Under the pieces are notes generated by a model. That model did no database searches, had not been told where the DNA came from, and worked only from the letters and a program-made list of their open reading frames with translations. The position numbers were made by a program, and so were the translations under genes. Source: an uncultured Planctomycetaceae bacterium (lineage in GTDB: Bacteria > Planctomycetota > Planctomycetia > Planctomycetales > Planctomycetaceae). Taken from it: a stretch of 64,000 nt of DNA. Below are positions 38,616 through 47,687 of this stretch, piece after piece. Within the stretch, counting starts at the first letter, position 1. Each line of letters opens with the position of its first letter. The stretch spans positions 1-64,000 of the forward strand of contig CAIYBH010000089.1 of the NCBI GenBank assembly GCA_903924405.1, in the 5' to 3' direction.

Positions 38616-39590
38616 TCAGTGACGTTTTTGTGCGTTTTTTCGGAGTTCTGTCCATGAAATCAGCTGAATCCCCATGGCTTCGATCTGGCGGCGGACATCC
38701 GGATCCGAAAAGATCCGAGTATCGCTTCCCCGCAGAAAGTGGCTGCCGGTGATTGCCTGCAATTCAGCATCGTCGGTGCCGCAGTGAATAATCATTTGAG
38801 TGACACCGGGCTGCAGAGTCCGAAAAGTGTCGAGGTAGCGTTTTTGTCGTTCGAGGTGGTTTTTTCCGTCGTAAAACTGGAACAGGTAGTCGATTGCCGG
38901 CAGTGATTGGGCCTCGAGCAAGTGGATGTAGTGTCGATTCTTTGCTGCCAGATCCGGATAGGACGGTGCGAGTTCCGGATCAATCTGTCGCATGATCATG
39001 ACCGGCAGATCGTAATCCAGTCCCAGCCGCACATAGATCTCCAGCATTTCGCCGGTGGAGACGACGGTTCCCATGTGCGTATCAAGATGGCTGAGTCGAA
39101 TCCCGGCCTGCAGTGCCCGATCAATCTGAGCGCGTAGTTCGATTTCCACCTCGGCGGGCCGGGCGAATTTCTGCACATCCTCTTTTGAGCGATGCAGGTA
39201 GCCATCGGCATCCACGAGGGTTGGAACGCTGTCACGTCCCGCAACCGGTCCCCACCTGTAGTTTGAAAACTCGGAATTCAGTGTCAGATGAATACCGAAG
39301 TCCTGCTCAGGATGCTGTCGAGCCCAGGTGGCGAATTCAGGAAACCATGGGCATGGCACCATGATGCTGCAGGACGTGACGAGGCCGGACTCCATCGCAG
39401 CGATCGTGGCAAGATTCACGGAGTGACTCATGCCGGCATCATCGGAGTGAATGATCAGTTGGCGTGTATCGGGGGCGGTGCGGGACTGGCTGTTGGGGGA
39501 AGGTGAGGCGGAATCCGGCTGTTGCCCTGAGGCCGAACCGCAGGAAAAGCAGCTGAGAATGAGTCCGACCAGGAAAGAAATCAGCAACAC
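38616..39590 (-). CDS. ChbG/YdjC-like carbohydrate deacetylase
   Basis: The 324-residue product has a hydrophobic leader ending near LSCFSCGSASG (signal, possibly lipoprotein) and a YdjC domain at about 45-315. Its metal-binding motifs are IIHSDDAGMSHSVN, FGIHLTLNSE and LSHLDTHMG. YdjC enzymes remove N-acetyl groups from chito- or other oligosaccharides with a divalent metal. Export would suit degradation of extracellular sugars. The GTG at 39590 has GGAG about 9 bases upstream. Confidence 0.87.
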   Translation of the reverse strand: MLLISFLVGLILSCFSCGSASGQQPDSASPSPNSQSRTAPDTRQLIIHSDDAGMSHSVNLATIAAMESGLVTSCSIMVPCPWFPEFATWARQHPEQDFGIHLTLNSEFSNYRWGPVAGRDSVPTLVDADGYLHRSKEDVQKFARPAEVEIELRAQIDRALQAGIRLSHLDTHMGTVVSTGEMLEIYVRLGLDYDLPVMIMRQIDPELAPSYPDLAAKNRHYIHLLEAQSLPAIDYLFQFYDGKNHLERQKRYLDTFRTLQPGVTQMIIHCGTDDAELQAITGSHFLRGSDTRIFSDPDVRRQIEAMGIQLISWTELRKNAQKRH

Positions 39591-40103
39591 GAAACATCTC
39601 CGCGTGAGGAATCAGCGGTTATAGCCGACGTTCCCGCAGGGGAATGGCGGGATGTCAGGAATCAAACCGGGCGCGGATTATGGTCACTGCGGGATACTCA
39701 GGCAATCTCCAGAGCGGCCTTGGGATCCCCGGACGGCTCACCGGATTGGGAACGGGAGCGGTTACTGGTTTGGGGCAGTGCTTGCCGGGAAATTCCCGGA
39801 ACCTGTGAGACTTTGTCGATTTCGGGTTAAGTGCTAAAATTCGAACGGAGGCAGATCCCAGGGACATGCTGAGGTCACTGGGATGTGTGCGGGAGCAAAT
39901 GGCCGAAGTCGCTGCGTATCGCTGTTCAGGTGTGAATACGCGGCCGCGGTCGGCCGTGGTGAGTGGGCGAACAAAGTGTCTCTGGTTACCCGCTGGACAG
40001 GCTGTGTTTTCGAACGGGGGCGGGATGGCTGTCCGCGTCCTTCTGTTTGCTCCGCGTCCCTGAGTTCCAGAAAATTTTTTTACACGCTGTTATAGGCACA
40101 CTG
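39591..40103. other. Divergent intergenic region, no gene seen
   Basis: This 513-base gap lies between the deacetylase and the MBL-fold gene. It has GC-rich stretches but nothing I can name. Confidence 0.35.
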
Positions 40104-40892
40104 ATGCTGGAACGACGCGAGTTATTTCCGAACGTGATTGAGTTGAATTTTCAGGCGCGTCGACGCCTGGGTTGTTGTGTGTATCTGGTGTTTTCGAACA
40201 CCGAGTGGATGTTACTGGACATTGGTTACGAGGACACAGTCGACGATCTGATTGAGTTGATCCGGCAGATGGACTTTCCTCTGGCCAATTGTCGCTACCT
40301 GGTGGCGACGCATGCTGATGCCGACCATGTGCAGGGTTTTCGCCGAGCGAAGGAACTGCTCCCCGGGGCACAACTGGTGGCGCATCCGCACGCGAAGTTA
40401 ATTCTGGAATCCAATGATCGGATTGCTGCCTTCGCGGAAATTCCGGCTCAGGAGATTTCCATTGATTTGCCGGAATTGAAAATTGAACGGGCCATTGACG
40501 AGGGAGACTCGTTGAGGCTGGAAGATCTGTCACTGGAAGTCTGGCACACGCCGGGGCATGCCGTTGGGCAATTGTCATTCCGGCTGGGCAACCTGTTATT
40601 TTCGGGAGACAACATCTTCCGTGATGCCTGTGTGGGCAGCATTGATGCGCACCACGGTTCGGATCTTCCGGCGTTTATTGATTCGCTGAAGCGGATTCAG
40701 GGGAGTGGTGTGGAATGGCTGCTTCCCAGCCACGGGCCGGCATTCCGCAACGACCGCAAGTTGCTGCAGTCGGCGATTGACCGGCTGGATCGGTACCAGC
40801 ACATGGCGGACTTTGGAACGTGTGCCGTGGACTGGCCGCTGCTGGATGAATGGGAAAAGGAGCTAGCGAAGGGCATTCATCCCGCCGATTAG
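40104..40892 (+). CDS. Metallo-beta-lactamase-fold hydrolase
   Basis: The 262-residue product has the metal motif THADADH (69-75), where the second His of HxHxDH is Asp. It also has [26 protein letters not shown] and PSHGPAF, which complete the binuclear site. Such proteins hydrolyse thioesters, glyoxalase-type substrates or nucleic acids; the set here resembles glyoxalase II-like hydrolases. The start is the ATG at 40104. It converges with the PQQ-type gene. Confidence 0.85.
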   Translation: MLERRELFPNVIELNFQARRRLGCCVYLVFSNTEWMLLDIGYEDTVDDLIELIRQMDFPLANCRYLVATHADADHVQGFRRAKELLPGAQLVAHPHAKLILESNDRIAAFAEIPAQEISIDLPELKIERAIDEGDSLRLEDLSLEVWHTPGHAVGQLSFRLGNLLFSGDNIFRDACVGSIDAHHGSDLPAFIDSLKRIQGSGVEWLLPSHGPAFRNDRKLLQSAIDRLDRYQHMADFGTCAVDWPLLDEWEKELAKGIHPAD

Positions 40893-40932
40893 TGTGCCCT
40901 TACCAGCCGGATCAGGTCAGTGCCATTCGGGT

Positions 40933-42726
40933 TCAGGGCTGGCCCTTTGAGGCGTCTGAAAGATCCAGACAGACCGCCACCTTACCATTTCGCAGGAACA
41001 GTCGATTGTTGACAGCGATCGGGTGATTCCACGTTTTTCCATCCAGCACAGGAATGCGGCCCAGTTCTTCCAGTTTGTCCCGATTAGTTTTCAGCAGGAC
41101 CGCATCGCCATTTTCTGCTGCAACCACGATGCAGCCGGCGTTTTTCAGAAGCAGAGCCTGTCCGAAACCGTAGCGTCCGCCCTGCCACAGGCGTTCTCCG
41201 GTCGTGGCATCGATACAGGAAAACACAGCCTGATTAAACCCATAGATGGTTTCGTCAGTGATCAGCGAATCATTGAAGGATGGACGCAGGCGTTTGGACG
41301 TCCAGACGTCGCGAAAGGACCATGAGTCCCCTTCGCGTTCCACATCCACACGCGTCAAGCCATACCCGTCACCCAGAGCCACGAGCAGACTTGACGGTGC
41401 CAATTGCTGCACGTCGACCATGGGGGTTCCGTTCCAGCCCGCGGGTTGGTGAGTCCAGAGGACCTGGCCAGTTGCGACGTCAGCGCCGTGCATTCCGCGG
41501 CCGTCACAGAAGACGAGGCAGCGCTGGTCGTTCAGGGTCATGAGTTGGGCGGTTGTGTAGTTCATACCGGGCGAGGGGATCCCCCAGACTTTTTCTCCTG
41601 AGTCCGCGTTTAATGCCATCCATCCGTTGTCCTCATTTCCGCCGACAAAGATCACGACCAGGCCATCGACGACCAGAGGTGAACCGGAAAAGCCCCACAT
41701 GGGAATGGGAGCCTGGTAGTCCTGAACCAGATTGCGCTGCCAGATCTGCTGACCGTCGGCTTCCTGCACGCAGGTCAGCAGTCCTTTGCCGCCCATGGCG
41801 AAGACGCGACCATTAAAGACTGCCGGGGTGCTGCGAGGACCAGCCCCGGAGACGACTTCGGTAAAGCGAATGTCATCCGCGTGGCTCCAGATGAGGCTGC
41901 CATCGAGAGCCGAATAGCAGCTGAGGACTTCCTGTTCCTGTCGTTGTTCCTGCGTAAAGAGCCAACCCTGATCAAAGGCGAAAGAACCCCAGCCTGGGCC
42001 GACGGGGATGCGCCACACTTCGCGAGGCGGCCTGGCTTGCCAGTCGATGGAGAGAGGATCTCCGTTGGCCACACCGTCGCCCTGTGGTCCGCGGAATCGA
42101 GGCCATTCTGCAGGAATCGTCGCATCCGGGACGATGGCGGTGTCTGTGGGAGACGTGGTAATTGCACTGGGCAATTCAGGCAGGTTGGCTTCGTGCTGAT
42201 TGCTCCAGCGCCAGACAAATTCCGGATAGTACTCGCCATCAAAGCCCTCATTCCGCACCAGCCCGAAACTCAGCCATCCCAGTCCGAGCAGCGCGATTGC
42301 CGCAGGAGTTCGAAAACGGTGCGTTGGAAAGCAGCTCAATCCGGCGGTGACTGTGAAGATGGCAAGGGGAACTCCATGAACCCACATCGTCGTCCTCAGC
42401 GCACTTTCCGGAACGCTGATCAGGCCGGCGACTGCGGGCCATACGAGGCCTCCGCAAGCCAGTGCCAGTTTTTCCCGCCATCGCAGGCGACTGGCGAACA
42501 ACACCCAGATTGAAAACAGCAGTGATCCGAACAGCGGGCCACCCATCATCACAAAAAAACGCGGTCTGTTAGCAATGGAGGAGGTAACGGTCACGATCAG
42601 CACCACGACCATGGCGAAGGAAATCAGCCATGCAGGCCAGAGCCGTACCCGGGAGCCACTCTGTATCGTGGAGACGGGCTCGGGGCGCTGTCCGGGAAGG
42701 ACTGAGGATTCTGATTGGTCTGACAT
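40933..42726 (-). CDS. Membrane protein with PQQ-type beta-propeller
   Basis: The 597-residue product has about five N-terminal helices (25-165). After FRGPQGDGVANGD, a typical planctomycete entry into PQQ-like repeats, come propeller blades with W-rich motifs (CYSALDGSLIWSH, VQEADGQQIWQRN, LNADSGEKVWGIP, IDATTGERLWQGG). The propeller likely faces the periplasm. Comparable proteins are annotated as PQQ-binding or BamB-like; no dehydrogenase residues are obvious, so a scaffold role is as likely. AAGGAC precedes the ATG at 42726. Confidence 0.82.
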   Translation of the reverse strand: MSDQSESSVLPGQRPEPVSTIQSGSRVRLWPAWLISFAMVVVLIVTVTSSIANRPRFFVMMGGPLFGSLLFSIWVLFASRLRWREKLALACGGLVWPAVAGLISVPESALRTTMWVHGVPLAIFTVTAGLSCFPTHRFRTPAAIALLGLGWLSFGLVRNEGFDGEYYPEFVWRWSNQHEANLPELPSAITTSPTDTAIVPDATIPAEWPRFRGPQGDGVANGDPLSIDWQARPPREVWRIPVGPGWGSFAFDQGWLFTQEQRQEQEVLSCYSALDGSLIWSHADDIRFTEVVSGAGPRSTPAVFNGRVFAMGGKGLLTCVQEADGQQIWQRNLVQDYQAPIPMWGFSGSPLVVDGLVVIFVGGNEDNGWMALNADSGEKVWGIPSPGMNYTTAQLMTLNDQRCLVFCDGRGMHGADVATGQVLWTHQPAGWNGTPMVDVQQLAPSSLLVALGDGYGLTRVDVEREGDSWSFRDVWTSKRLRPSFNDSLITDETIYGFNQAVFSCIDATTGERLWQGGRYGFGQALLLKNAGCIVVAAENGDAVLLKTNRDKLEELGRIPVLDGKTWNHPIAVNNRLFLRNGKVAVCLDLSDASKGQP

Positions 42727-43098
42727 GAGGTGAGTCCTTCACGGAGAAGTTCGTGAAACCGGGCGGTTTTGCCCCCTTGCCCCGCTGGATCCGCGTCCTG
42801 CTGTATCTCAGCTACGGGCAGGAGACGAGCAGAGACAGATCAGTCCGCGGTAACCAAAGCAAGAGTATTCCCGTTGTTGATAACCGATTCTCGCGAATTG
42901 AAAAATCCCTGAGTTCTTTGGGGCGAGGTGAATTAGAGTCTGACGGCCACGCGGGGCAAGTGGAATTCGCCGCAAAAAGTCCGGGTGGAGCATACCAGAG
43001 TTCTCAAGTAACCCACAGCACAGCTATGCTGCGTTTTTCCAATCGCTGGATCAGCGACGTGAAGTTTTACTGCCTTGTGCAGTCCGGGAGCCCCACCG
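42727..43098. other. Divergent intergenic region, no gene seen
   Basis: A 372-base gap holding the promoters of the propeller gene and the esterase. No RNA or repeat recognised. Confidence 0.35.
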
Positions 43099-45207
43099 AT
43101 GAAGCTCGACGTTCCACGTACCTTCTGCCAACTTGTGATTCTGCTACTGGTCGCGCTGACATCTCACAATGCCAATGCCCAGCAGGTGTGGCCGCCGGCG
43201 ATTGAAGGTGAGCGGCATGTTTACAAGGAAGTGAATGGGGTCAGTCTGAGTTTATGGGTGCTGAAGCCCGACGCGCCGTCGGATGCTGCGGCACCTGCGG
43301 CACCGACCCCGGCAGTGGTCTTCTTTTTTGGTGGTGGCTGGAGTTCCGGTACACCGGAGCAATTTCTTCCTCAGGCCCGCTATCTTCAGTCGCGGGGTTT
43401 GACCGCGATCGTGGCCGACTACCGTGTTTCCTCCCGAAATCAGGTGCAGGCGGTGTCCTGTGTTGAAGACGCAGCCTCGGCAATCCGCTGGGTGCGGAGT
43501 CATGCAGCGGAATTGAATGTGGATCCTGCGCGACTGTGTGCGGCCGGGGGATCCGCGGGTGGGCACATCGCCTGCTGCACGGCGTTAATTCCCGAAGTGG
43601 TGGCTGCGGGCGAGGACACTTCGGTCAGCTCCGTGCCGAATGCGCTGGCACTGTTTAACCCAGTGGTCATGCTGGCACCACTACCGGACAGCGACCTTGA
43701 GGAAGGGGCCGGGTTGAAATTTGCGACCATACAGAAGCGGCTGGGTGTGCCGGCCGAAGCGTTGTCTCCGGTACATCACGTTCGTCGTGATCTTCCGCCG
43801 ACAATCATCTTTCATGGTGACCGTGATACGACAGTACCGTTCTCCAGTGTGCTTGAGTTTCAGCGACGGATGACTGAGGCGGGGAATCGTTGCGAGCTGC
43901 AGCGCTTCGCGGGAGCTCCGCATGGCTTCTTCAATCTGCGGCAATCAGAATCACGTGCGGACCGACTGCGTGTGGACGCGGTTGCCGAAACGATGGACCA
44001 GCGGCGTCAGTGGCACCTGCGCAGCCTGTTACAGCTGGATCAGTTCTTTGTCACTCTGGGATGGCTTCAGGGCCCTGCTCGTCTGCCGGTTGTGGACAAT
44101 CGCAACGTGAAGGTACGAGGACATCTGCAGCAGGCGATTGCCACACTGCGGAATCGAAAGTCTGGACGTGTTGCCTTTCTGGGTGGTTCGATTACGGAGA
44201 TGGAAGGTTATCGGCCGCTGGTGGAAAAGTGGTTGACTGAGATGCTTCCGGAGACGGAGCTGAGTTTTGTGCGGGCAGGTATTGCATCGACCTGTTCCAA
44301 CACGGGGGCATTTCGCTTTCAGCGGGATGTGCTCAGCGAGGGTCCGGTGGATCTGCTCTTTGTGGAATTTGCCGTGAACGATGACCAGGACGCGCGACAT
44401 ACTGCGGAGGGTTGTGTTCAGGGGATGGAAGGCATTCTGAGGCAGTTGCTCCGGCACAATCCTCAGGCCGGCGTTGTGATGGTGCATTTTGTCAATCCGG
44501 AGATGCTGGCGACGGCGCAAGGCGGGGGCACCCAGTTGAGTGTACGTCAGCATGAACGTGTGGCGCGTCACTACAACGTGAGTTCGATTGACCTTCCAGC
44601 TGAGGTGTCAGATCGAATTGCAGACGGAACGATGACGTGGGACACATGGGGCGGGACGCATCCCGGACCGGCTGGTAATGCGCACGCCGCGAAGCTGGTC
44701 TGTGAGATTCTGGCGTCGGCGATGAATTCTGAGCCCGAAACAACTGCCGAAGCGGCGCTGCCGGAGCCACTGCTGGCGAGCAGCTTTGATGGAGGAGGCT
44801 TTCTGGATCCGCAACAGGTTCGCGTGGGAGATGGCTGGTTGCATTCGGTTCCGGAGTGGGGTGGGATTGCGGGCAGTCAGCGCGAGCGATTCAGTCATGA
44901 AACTCTGTTTCATGGAACGACGCCTGGAGCGGTACTGACATTTGAGTTTACCGGCCGTGCAGTGGGAGCCTATCTGCTGGCCGGTCCCGATGCCGGCAGA
45001 CTTGAGATACGCATTGATCAGGGGCAGTGGACGACGGTGGAATTGTTTCACAACTACAGTGCCGGGCTGCATTATCCGCGGACGGTGATGTTCGCCAGTG
45101 ATCTGCCGGCAGGTCCGCATACTGTTGAGGTGCGAATTGCGAATGAGCATCATGAGAACAGCAAAGGGACGGCGGCACGAATCCTGGCGTTTACGATCAA
45201 CAAGTAG
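43099..45207 (+). CDS. Secreted two-domain esterase (alpha/beta-hydrolase plus SGNH hydrolase)
   Basis: The 702-residue product has a signal peptide (LVILLLVALTSHNANA). An alpha/beta-hydrolase spans about 45-285 with oxyanion GGGW, nucleophile GGSAGG (Ser152), HGDRD and PHGFF (His275). An SGNH/GDSL domain follows at about 340-545 with GGSITE (Ser364), FAVNDD (Asn427) and THPG (His521), then a beta-rich C-terminal domain. Both triads look intact. Such fusions usually deacetylate or de-esterify plant or algal polysaccharides. GGGAG precedes the ATG at 43099 by 8 bases. The next gene begins 17 bases after the stop. Confidence 0.87.
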   Translation: MKLDVPRTFCQLVILLLVALTSHNANAQQVWPPAIEGERHVYKEVNGVSLSLWVLKPDAPSDAAAPAAPTPAVVFFFGGGWSSGTPEQFLPQARYLQSRGLTAIVADYRVSSRNQVQAVSCVEDAASAIRWVRSHAAELNVDPARLCAAGGSAGGHIACCTALIPEVVAAGEDTSVSSVPNALALFNPVVMLAPLPDSDLEEGAGLKFATIQKRLGVPAEALSPVHHVRRDLPPTIIFHGDRDTTVPFSSVLEFQRRMTEAGNRCELQRFAGAPHGFFNLRQSESRADRLRVDAVAETMDQRRQWHLRSLLQLDQFFVTLGWLQGPARLPVVDNRNVKVRGHLQQAIATLRNRKSGRVAFLGGSITEMEGYRPLVEKWLTEMLPETELSFVRAGIASTCSNTGAFRFQRDVLSEGPVDLLFVEFAVNDDQDARHTAEGCVQGMEGILRQLLRHNPQAGVVMVHFVNPEMLATAQGGGTQLSVRQHERVARHYNVSSIDLPAEVSDRIADGTMTWDTWGGTHPGPAGNAHAAKLVCEILASAMNSEPETTAEAALPEPLLASSFDGGGFLDPQQVRVGDGWLHSVPEWGGIAGSQRERFSHETLFHGTTPGAVLTFEFTGRAVGAYLLAGPDAGRLEIRIDQGQWTTVELFHNYSAGLHYPRTVMFASDLPAGPHTVEVRIANEHHENSKGTAARILAFTINK

Positions 45208-45224
45208 TGCCTGCTGGTGAAGCT

Positions 45225-47096
45225 ATGACGCTGTTGCCGGAGAGTTCCGATTCCGCGAGGCTGGAACCATGCACCACGGAGACTGTGCGGGAATTCCATG
45301 TTGCGAATCCAGGGGAATTGCTGGACTTTGCGGGTGCGGGAAATCTGCCCGTGCACGTGATTCGTCGGCTTCAGGATCCTCACTGGCTGCAAGGCCTTGG
45401 GGAGCTCTGGATTGCGGATCGCCGGAGCGAAGTGCGTCAGTTACTGGTTGGTTATCTGCGGGCCCCCTTGAACTCCCCGGGGCATGAAGTGCTGATCAGG
45501 ACATTGCTGCGGCAGGCAGAACAGCAGCAGGATGATCAGGTCATGGGGCTGTTGCTGGTCGCCTTTGATCGCACAATTCGTCGCACCTGTCTGCCTGTGG
45601 ATTCAGGGCCAGGCGATGTGGCAGCAGCGGCAGGCGAACGGCCGGATCGGCAGGGTTCTGCAGGCTGCTTCCGGTTGAGGACTCCTGCCGGCACCACAGT
45701 GCTTCGACTCACGGCGGTCCCTGCCATCGAGGGCGAGTTGACGGTTCGGATTGAAACCTCGGAGACGCACCGATCCGAAGGTCGATCGGGGTGTTTTTTG
45801 TTCTCCGTTACGACAAGGCGATTTCTGCAACGTCGACTGTGGCGCTACTTTCGGCGTCTGGCTACTGTCGATTCCGTCCGATATCTCGACGCCGTGTGTC
45901 ACTTATTACTGGAATACAGCGACGCAGATACTCCCGATGGCACGGGGCTGCTGGATTGTCACGGGTTGATGCAGGTTCTGTTTGGTGAAGCCGAAGTCGT
46001 ACTAGCGACGAAGTCAGGATGGCAGTTGTCCCCCGAAAGCAGGCTGGCAGAATTGCGAGCCACGCCCCCGTATCGAGCTCTTTGGGCTGAGGGACCGGAA
46101 CGGCTGTGGAAGCTGGCTGGAAACGCGAATTCCCGGGTTATTCGGCAGTGGGCGATTCAGTTGCTGCAGGTGGACCACGAAGATTACCTGCGAACAGTTG
46201 CCTGTTCGGAGGTGCTGCAACTCCTCGTTGATGATGATAGTGTGTCCTGCCGACGATGGGCGCTGCAGTTGATGGAGTTTGGACAGCGATGGCGTCAGCT
46301 GTCGGCCGTTCAGTGGCGAGAGTTGCTGGTGCGTATTTCGCTCGAGTGTGCGGACGAGTTGACCGCTGTCATGGAGACGTTGCTGTGTTCTTCACCGCCG
46401 CCGATGGGTGTGGTGACAGCGCTGCTGCATTCTCCGTGGCCCAGGCACCAGGAATTGGTCTTTCAGCGTATTTCAGAAACAGCCATTCTGACGCCGGATT
46501 TCATATTGCAGGTGTTGACCGACGCGGGGCCGGAAGGTGGAGTATTGCCAGCGCTGGTATCTCGCTGGATCGAGTCGCAGCCTGACGAAGCCGTGGTATT
46601 GACGGCCGAACGCTTACTGCCGCTGCTGGAGCACATGCAATGGTCTGTACGAATGACAGGCATGCGGTTGCTGGAACGTTTGCCGTGCCTGTGGAGCGAC
46701 CCGGAGGTCACGCAGCGAATAGCGGAGACTCGCTTTCAGGATGTTCGTCACTGGCTGGTCAGGCAGTTTGAGGGGGGGCCGGGGCAGTGGATCCGTCAGC
46801 ATGTAGAGCGACCGATGGTGGCTGCTGCACTGGCGGAATGCTGGATGGCGATTGCTCGGGAAGCTGGCTGTTCCCGGCGGATCGTGGCTGAGATTCTGAA
46901 ACAGGCGGCCGAGTGGATTCGGCTTCGGCCTCAGCAGCAGGCGCTCTGGCTGCCGCTGTTTCAGCTGGGGCTGACGTCCGGGAAAAAAGGAGTCTTTGAA
47001 ATATCGGTGCGACTGCTGACTGAGTTACTGATCGACTGTGAGGAGCTCAGGCCTGCCCTTGAGGACATGGGAATCCGGCGGGCGAACCTTGCATGA
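45225..47096 (+). CDS. Helical-repeat (HEAT-like) protein of unknown function
   Basis: The 623-residue product is mostly helical. From about 280 to 560 it shows irregular HEAT-like pairs (VIRQWAIQLLQVDHEDYLRT, VSCRRWALQLMEFGQRW, VRMTGMRLLERLPCLW). The N-terminal 250 residues are of mixed composition with one Cys/His-poor beta segment. No enzyme motif or signal peptide is visible, so it is probably a cytoplasmic scaffold. It follows the esterase by 17 bases on the same strand (ATG 45225; GTG at 45207 is possible). The retron begins about 280 bases downstream, and nothing ties it to that system. Confidence 0.55.
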   Translation: MTLLPESSDSARLEPCTTETVREFHVANPGELLDFAGAGNLPVHVIRRLQDPHWLQGLGELWIADRRSEVRQLLVGYLRAPLNSPGHEVLIRTLLRQAEQQQDDQVMGLLLVAFDRTIRRTCLPVDSGPGDVAAAAGERPDRQGSAGCFRLRTPAGTTVLRLTAVPAIEGELTVRIETSETHRSEGRSGCFLFSVTTRRFLQRRLWRYFRRLATVDSVRYLDAVCHLLLEYSDADTPDGTGLLDCHGLMQVLFGEAEVVLATKSGWQLSPESRLAELRATPPYRALWAEGPERLWKLAGNANSRVIRQWAIQLLQVDHEDYLRTVACSEVLQLLVDDDSVSCRRWALQLMEFGQRWRQLSAVQWRELLVRISLECADELTAVMETLLCSSPPPMGVVTALLHSPWPRHQELVFQRISETAILTPDFILQVLTDAGPEGGVLPALVSRWIESQPDEAVVLTAERLLPLLEHMQWSVRMTGMRLLERLPCLWSDPEVTQRIAETRFQDVRHWLVRQFEGGPGQWIRQHVERPMVAAALAECWMAIAREAGCSRRIVAEILKQAAEWIRLRPQQQALWLPLFQLGLTSGKKGVFEISVRLLTELLIDCEELRPALEDMGIRRANLA

Positions 47097-47300
47097 CTGA
47101 TGCGGGAGTCGGATTCTGTCGGGGGTGAGTCTGCCTATTCGTGGACCGTGCTCGCGGCAGGTGGCGCGGACAACGCTGGTTAAATTCGGATTATTCCGCC
47201 ATGAGACGGAATGGGAATTGCGGGCAGGGCGTGACGAGGATCCGGAAGTTGCCTGCAGGTGGTGTTGCCTGAGCAAATCGCGGGGTGTTGGAACTGCAAA

Positions 47301-47340
47301 CAGCCAAACGGTCCGGAACAGCACACAGTTGTGCTGGCTG
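47301..47340 (+). other. Hairpin just upstream of the retron RNA
   Basis: A perfect 7-bp stem (47319-47325 with 47330-47336, loop CAGT) is extended by CAGC 47301-47304 with GCTG 47337-47340 across an internal loop. It ends 38 bases before a1. It could terminate the upstream gene, mark the promoter region or belong to a longer transcript; no T-run follows. Confidence 0.4.
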
Positions 47341-47378
47341 GAACAGGGCTGATGCGTCAGAATAGGAGAAGAACAACG

Positions 47379-47605
47379 GATGGCAGGAGGGTGTTGAGCA
47401 GGTTACCGAGACTAAGATGCTGCGGTGTTCCGCCGTGGTTGCTTCTGGCCAGTCATTGCTTCACCGTGGACACTGTTCGTCCGGCCCGCCTTGGTCGCTG
47501 GTGCCGCCCACGACAACGTGGTTACTGCTCCAGCGAGTCGACGGGCCGTTGCCCAGGTCCCCGGTCGACGCTTCGAAGTCGATAACACTCACATCCTCTG
47601 CCATC
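47379..47605 (+). ncRNA. Retron msr-msd RNA
   Basis: This 227-base stretch has the layout of a retron template RNA. The a1 arm 47379-47395 pairs with a2: GATGGCAG-AGG with 47595-47605 (one bulged G) and GTGTT 47391-47395 with AACAC 47584-47588, across a 6-base bulge. Straight after a1 comes GAGC; the G at 47398, in an AGC context, is the candidate branching guanosine. In the msr, GCGG-TGTT-CCGC (47422-47433) forms a hairpin. The msd folds as a long imperfect hairpin: 47464-47471 with 47557-47564 (one mismatch), GGCCCG 47483-47488 with CGGGCC 47542-47547, TCGCTGG 47495-47501 with CCAGCGA 47530-47536, and CCACG-ACAA-CGTGG at the tip (47508-47521). msDNA synthesis would start just 5' of a2 (near 47583), giving perhaps 100-130 nt. 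It lies upstream of the methyltransferase and RT genes, same strand. Exact ends are inferred. Confidence 0.85.
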
Positions 47606-47687
47606 TTTTGTTTTTCGGCCAGCGGTCCCGCGATGATTTCAGAACAGGGCTTCCTGAACATGTCAGAACGTGGGTAAGGAGTGTCTT

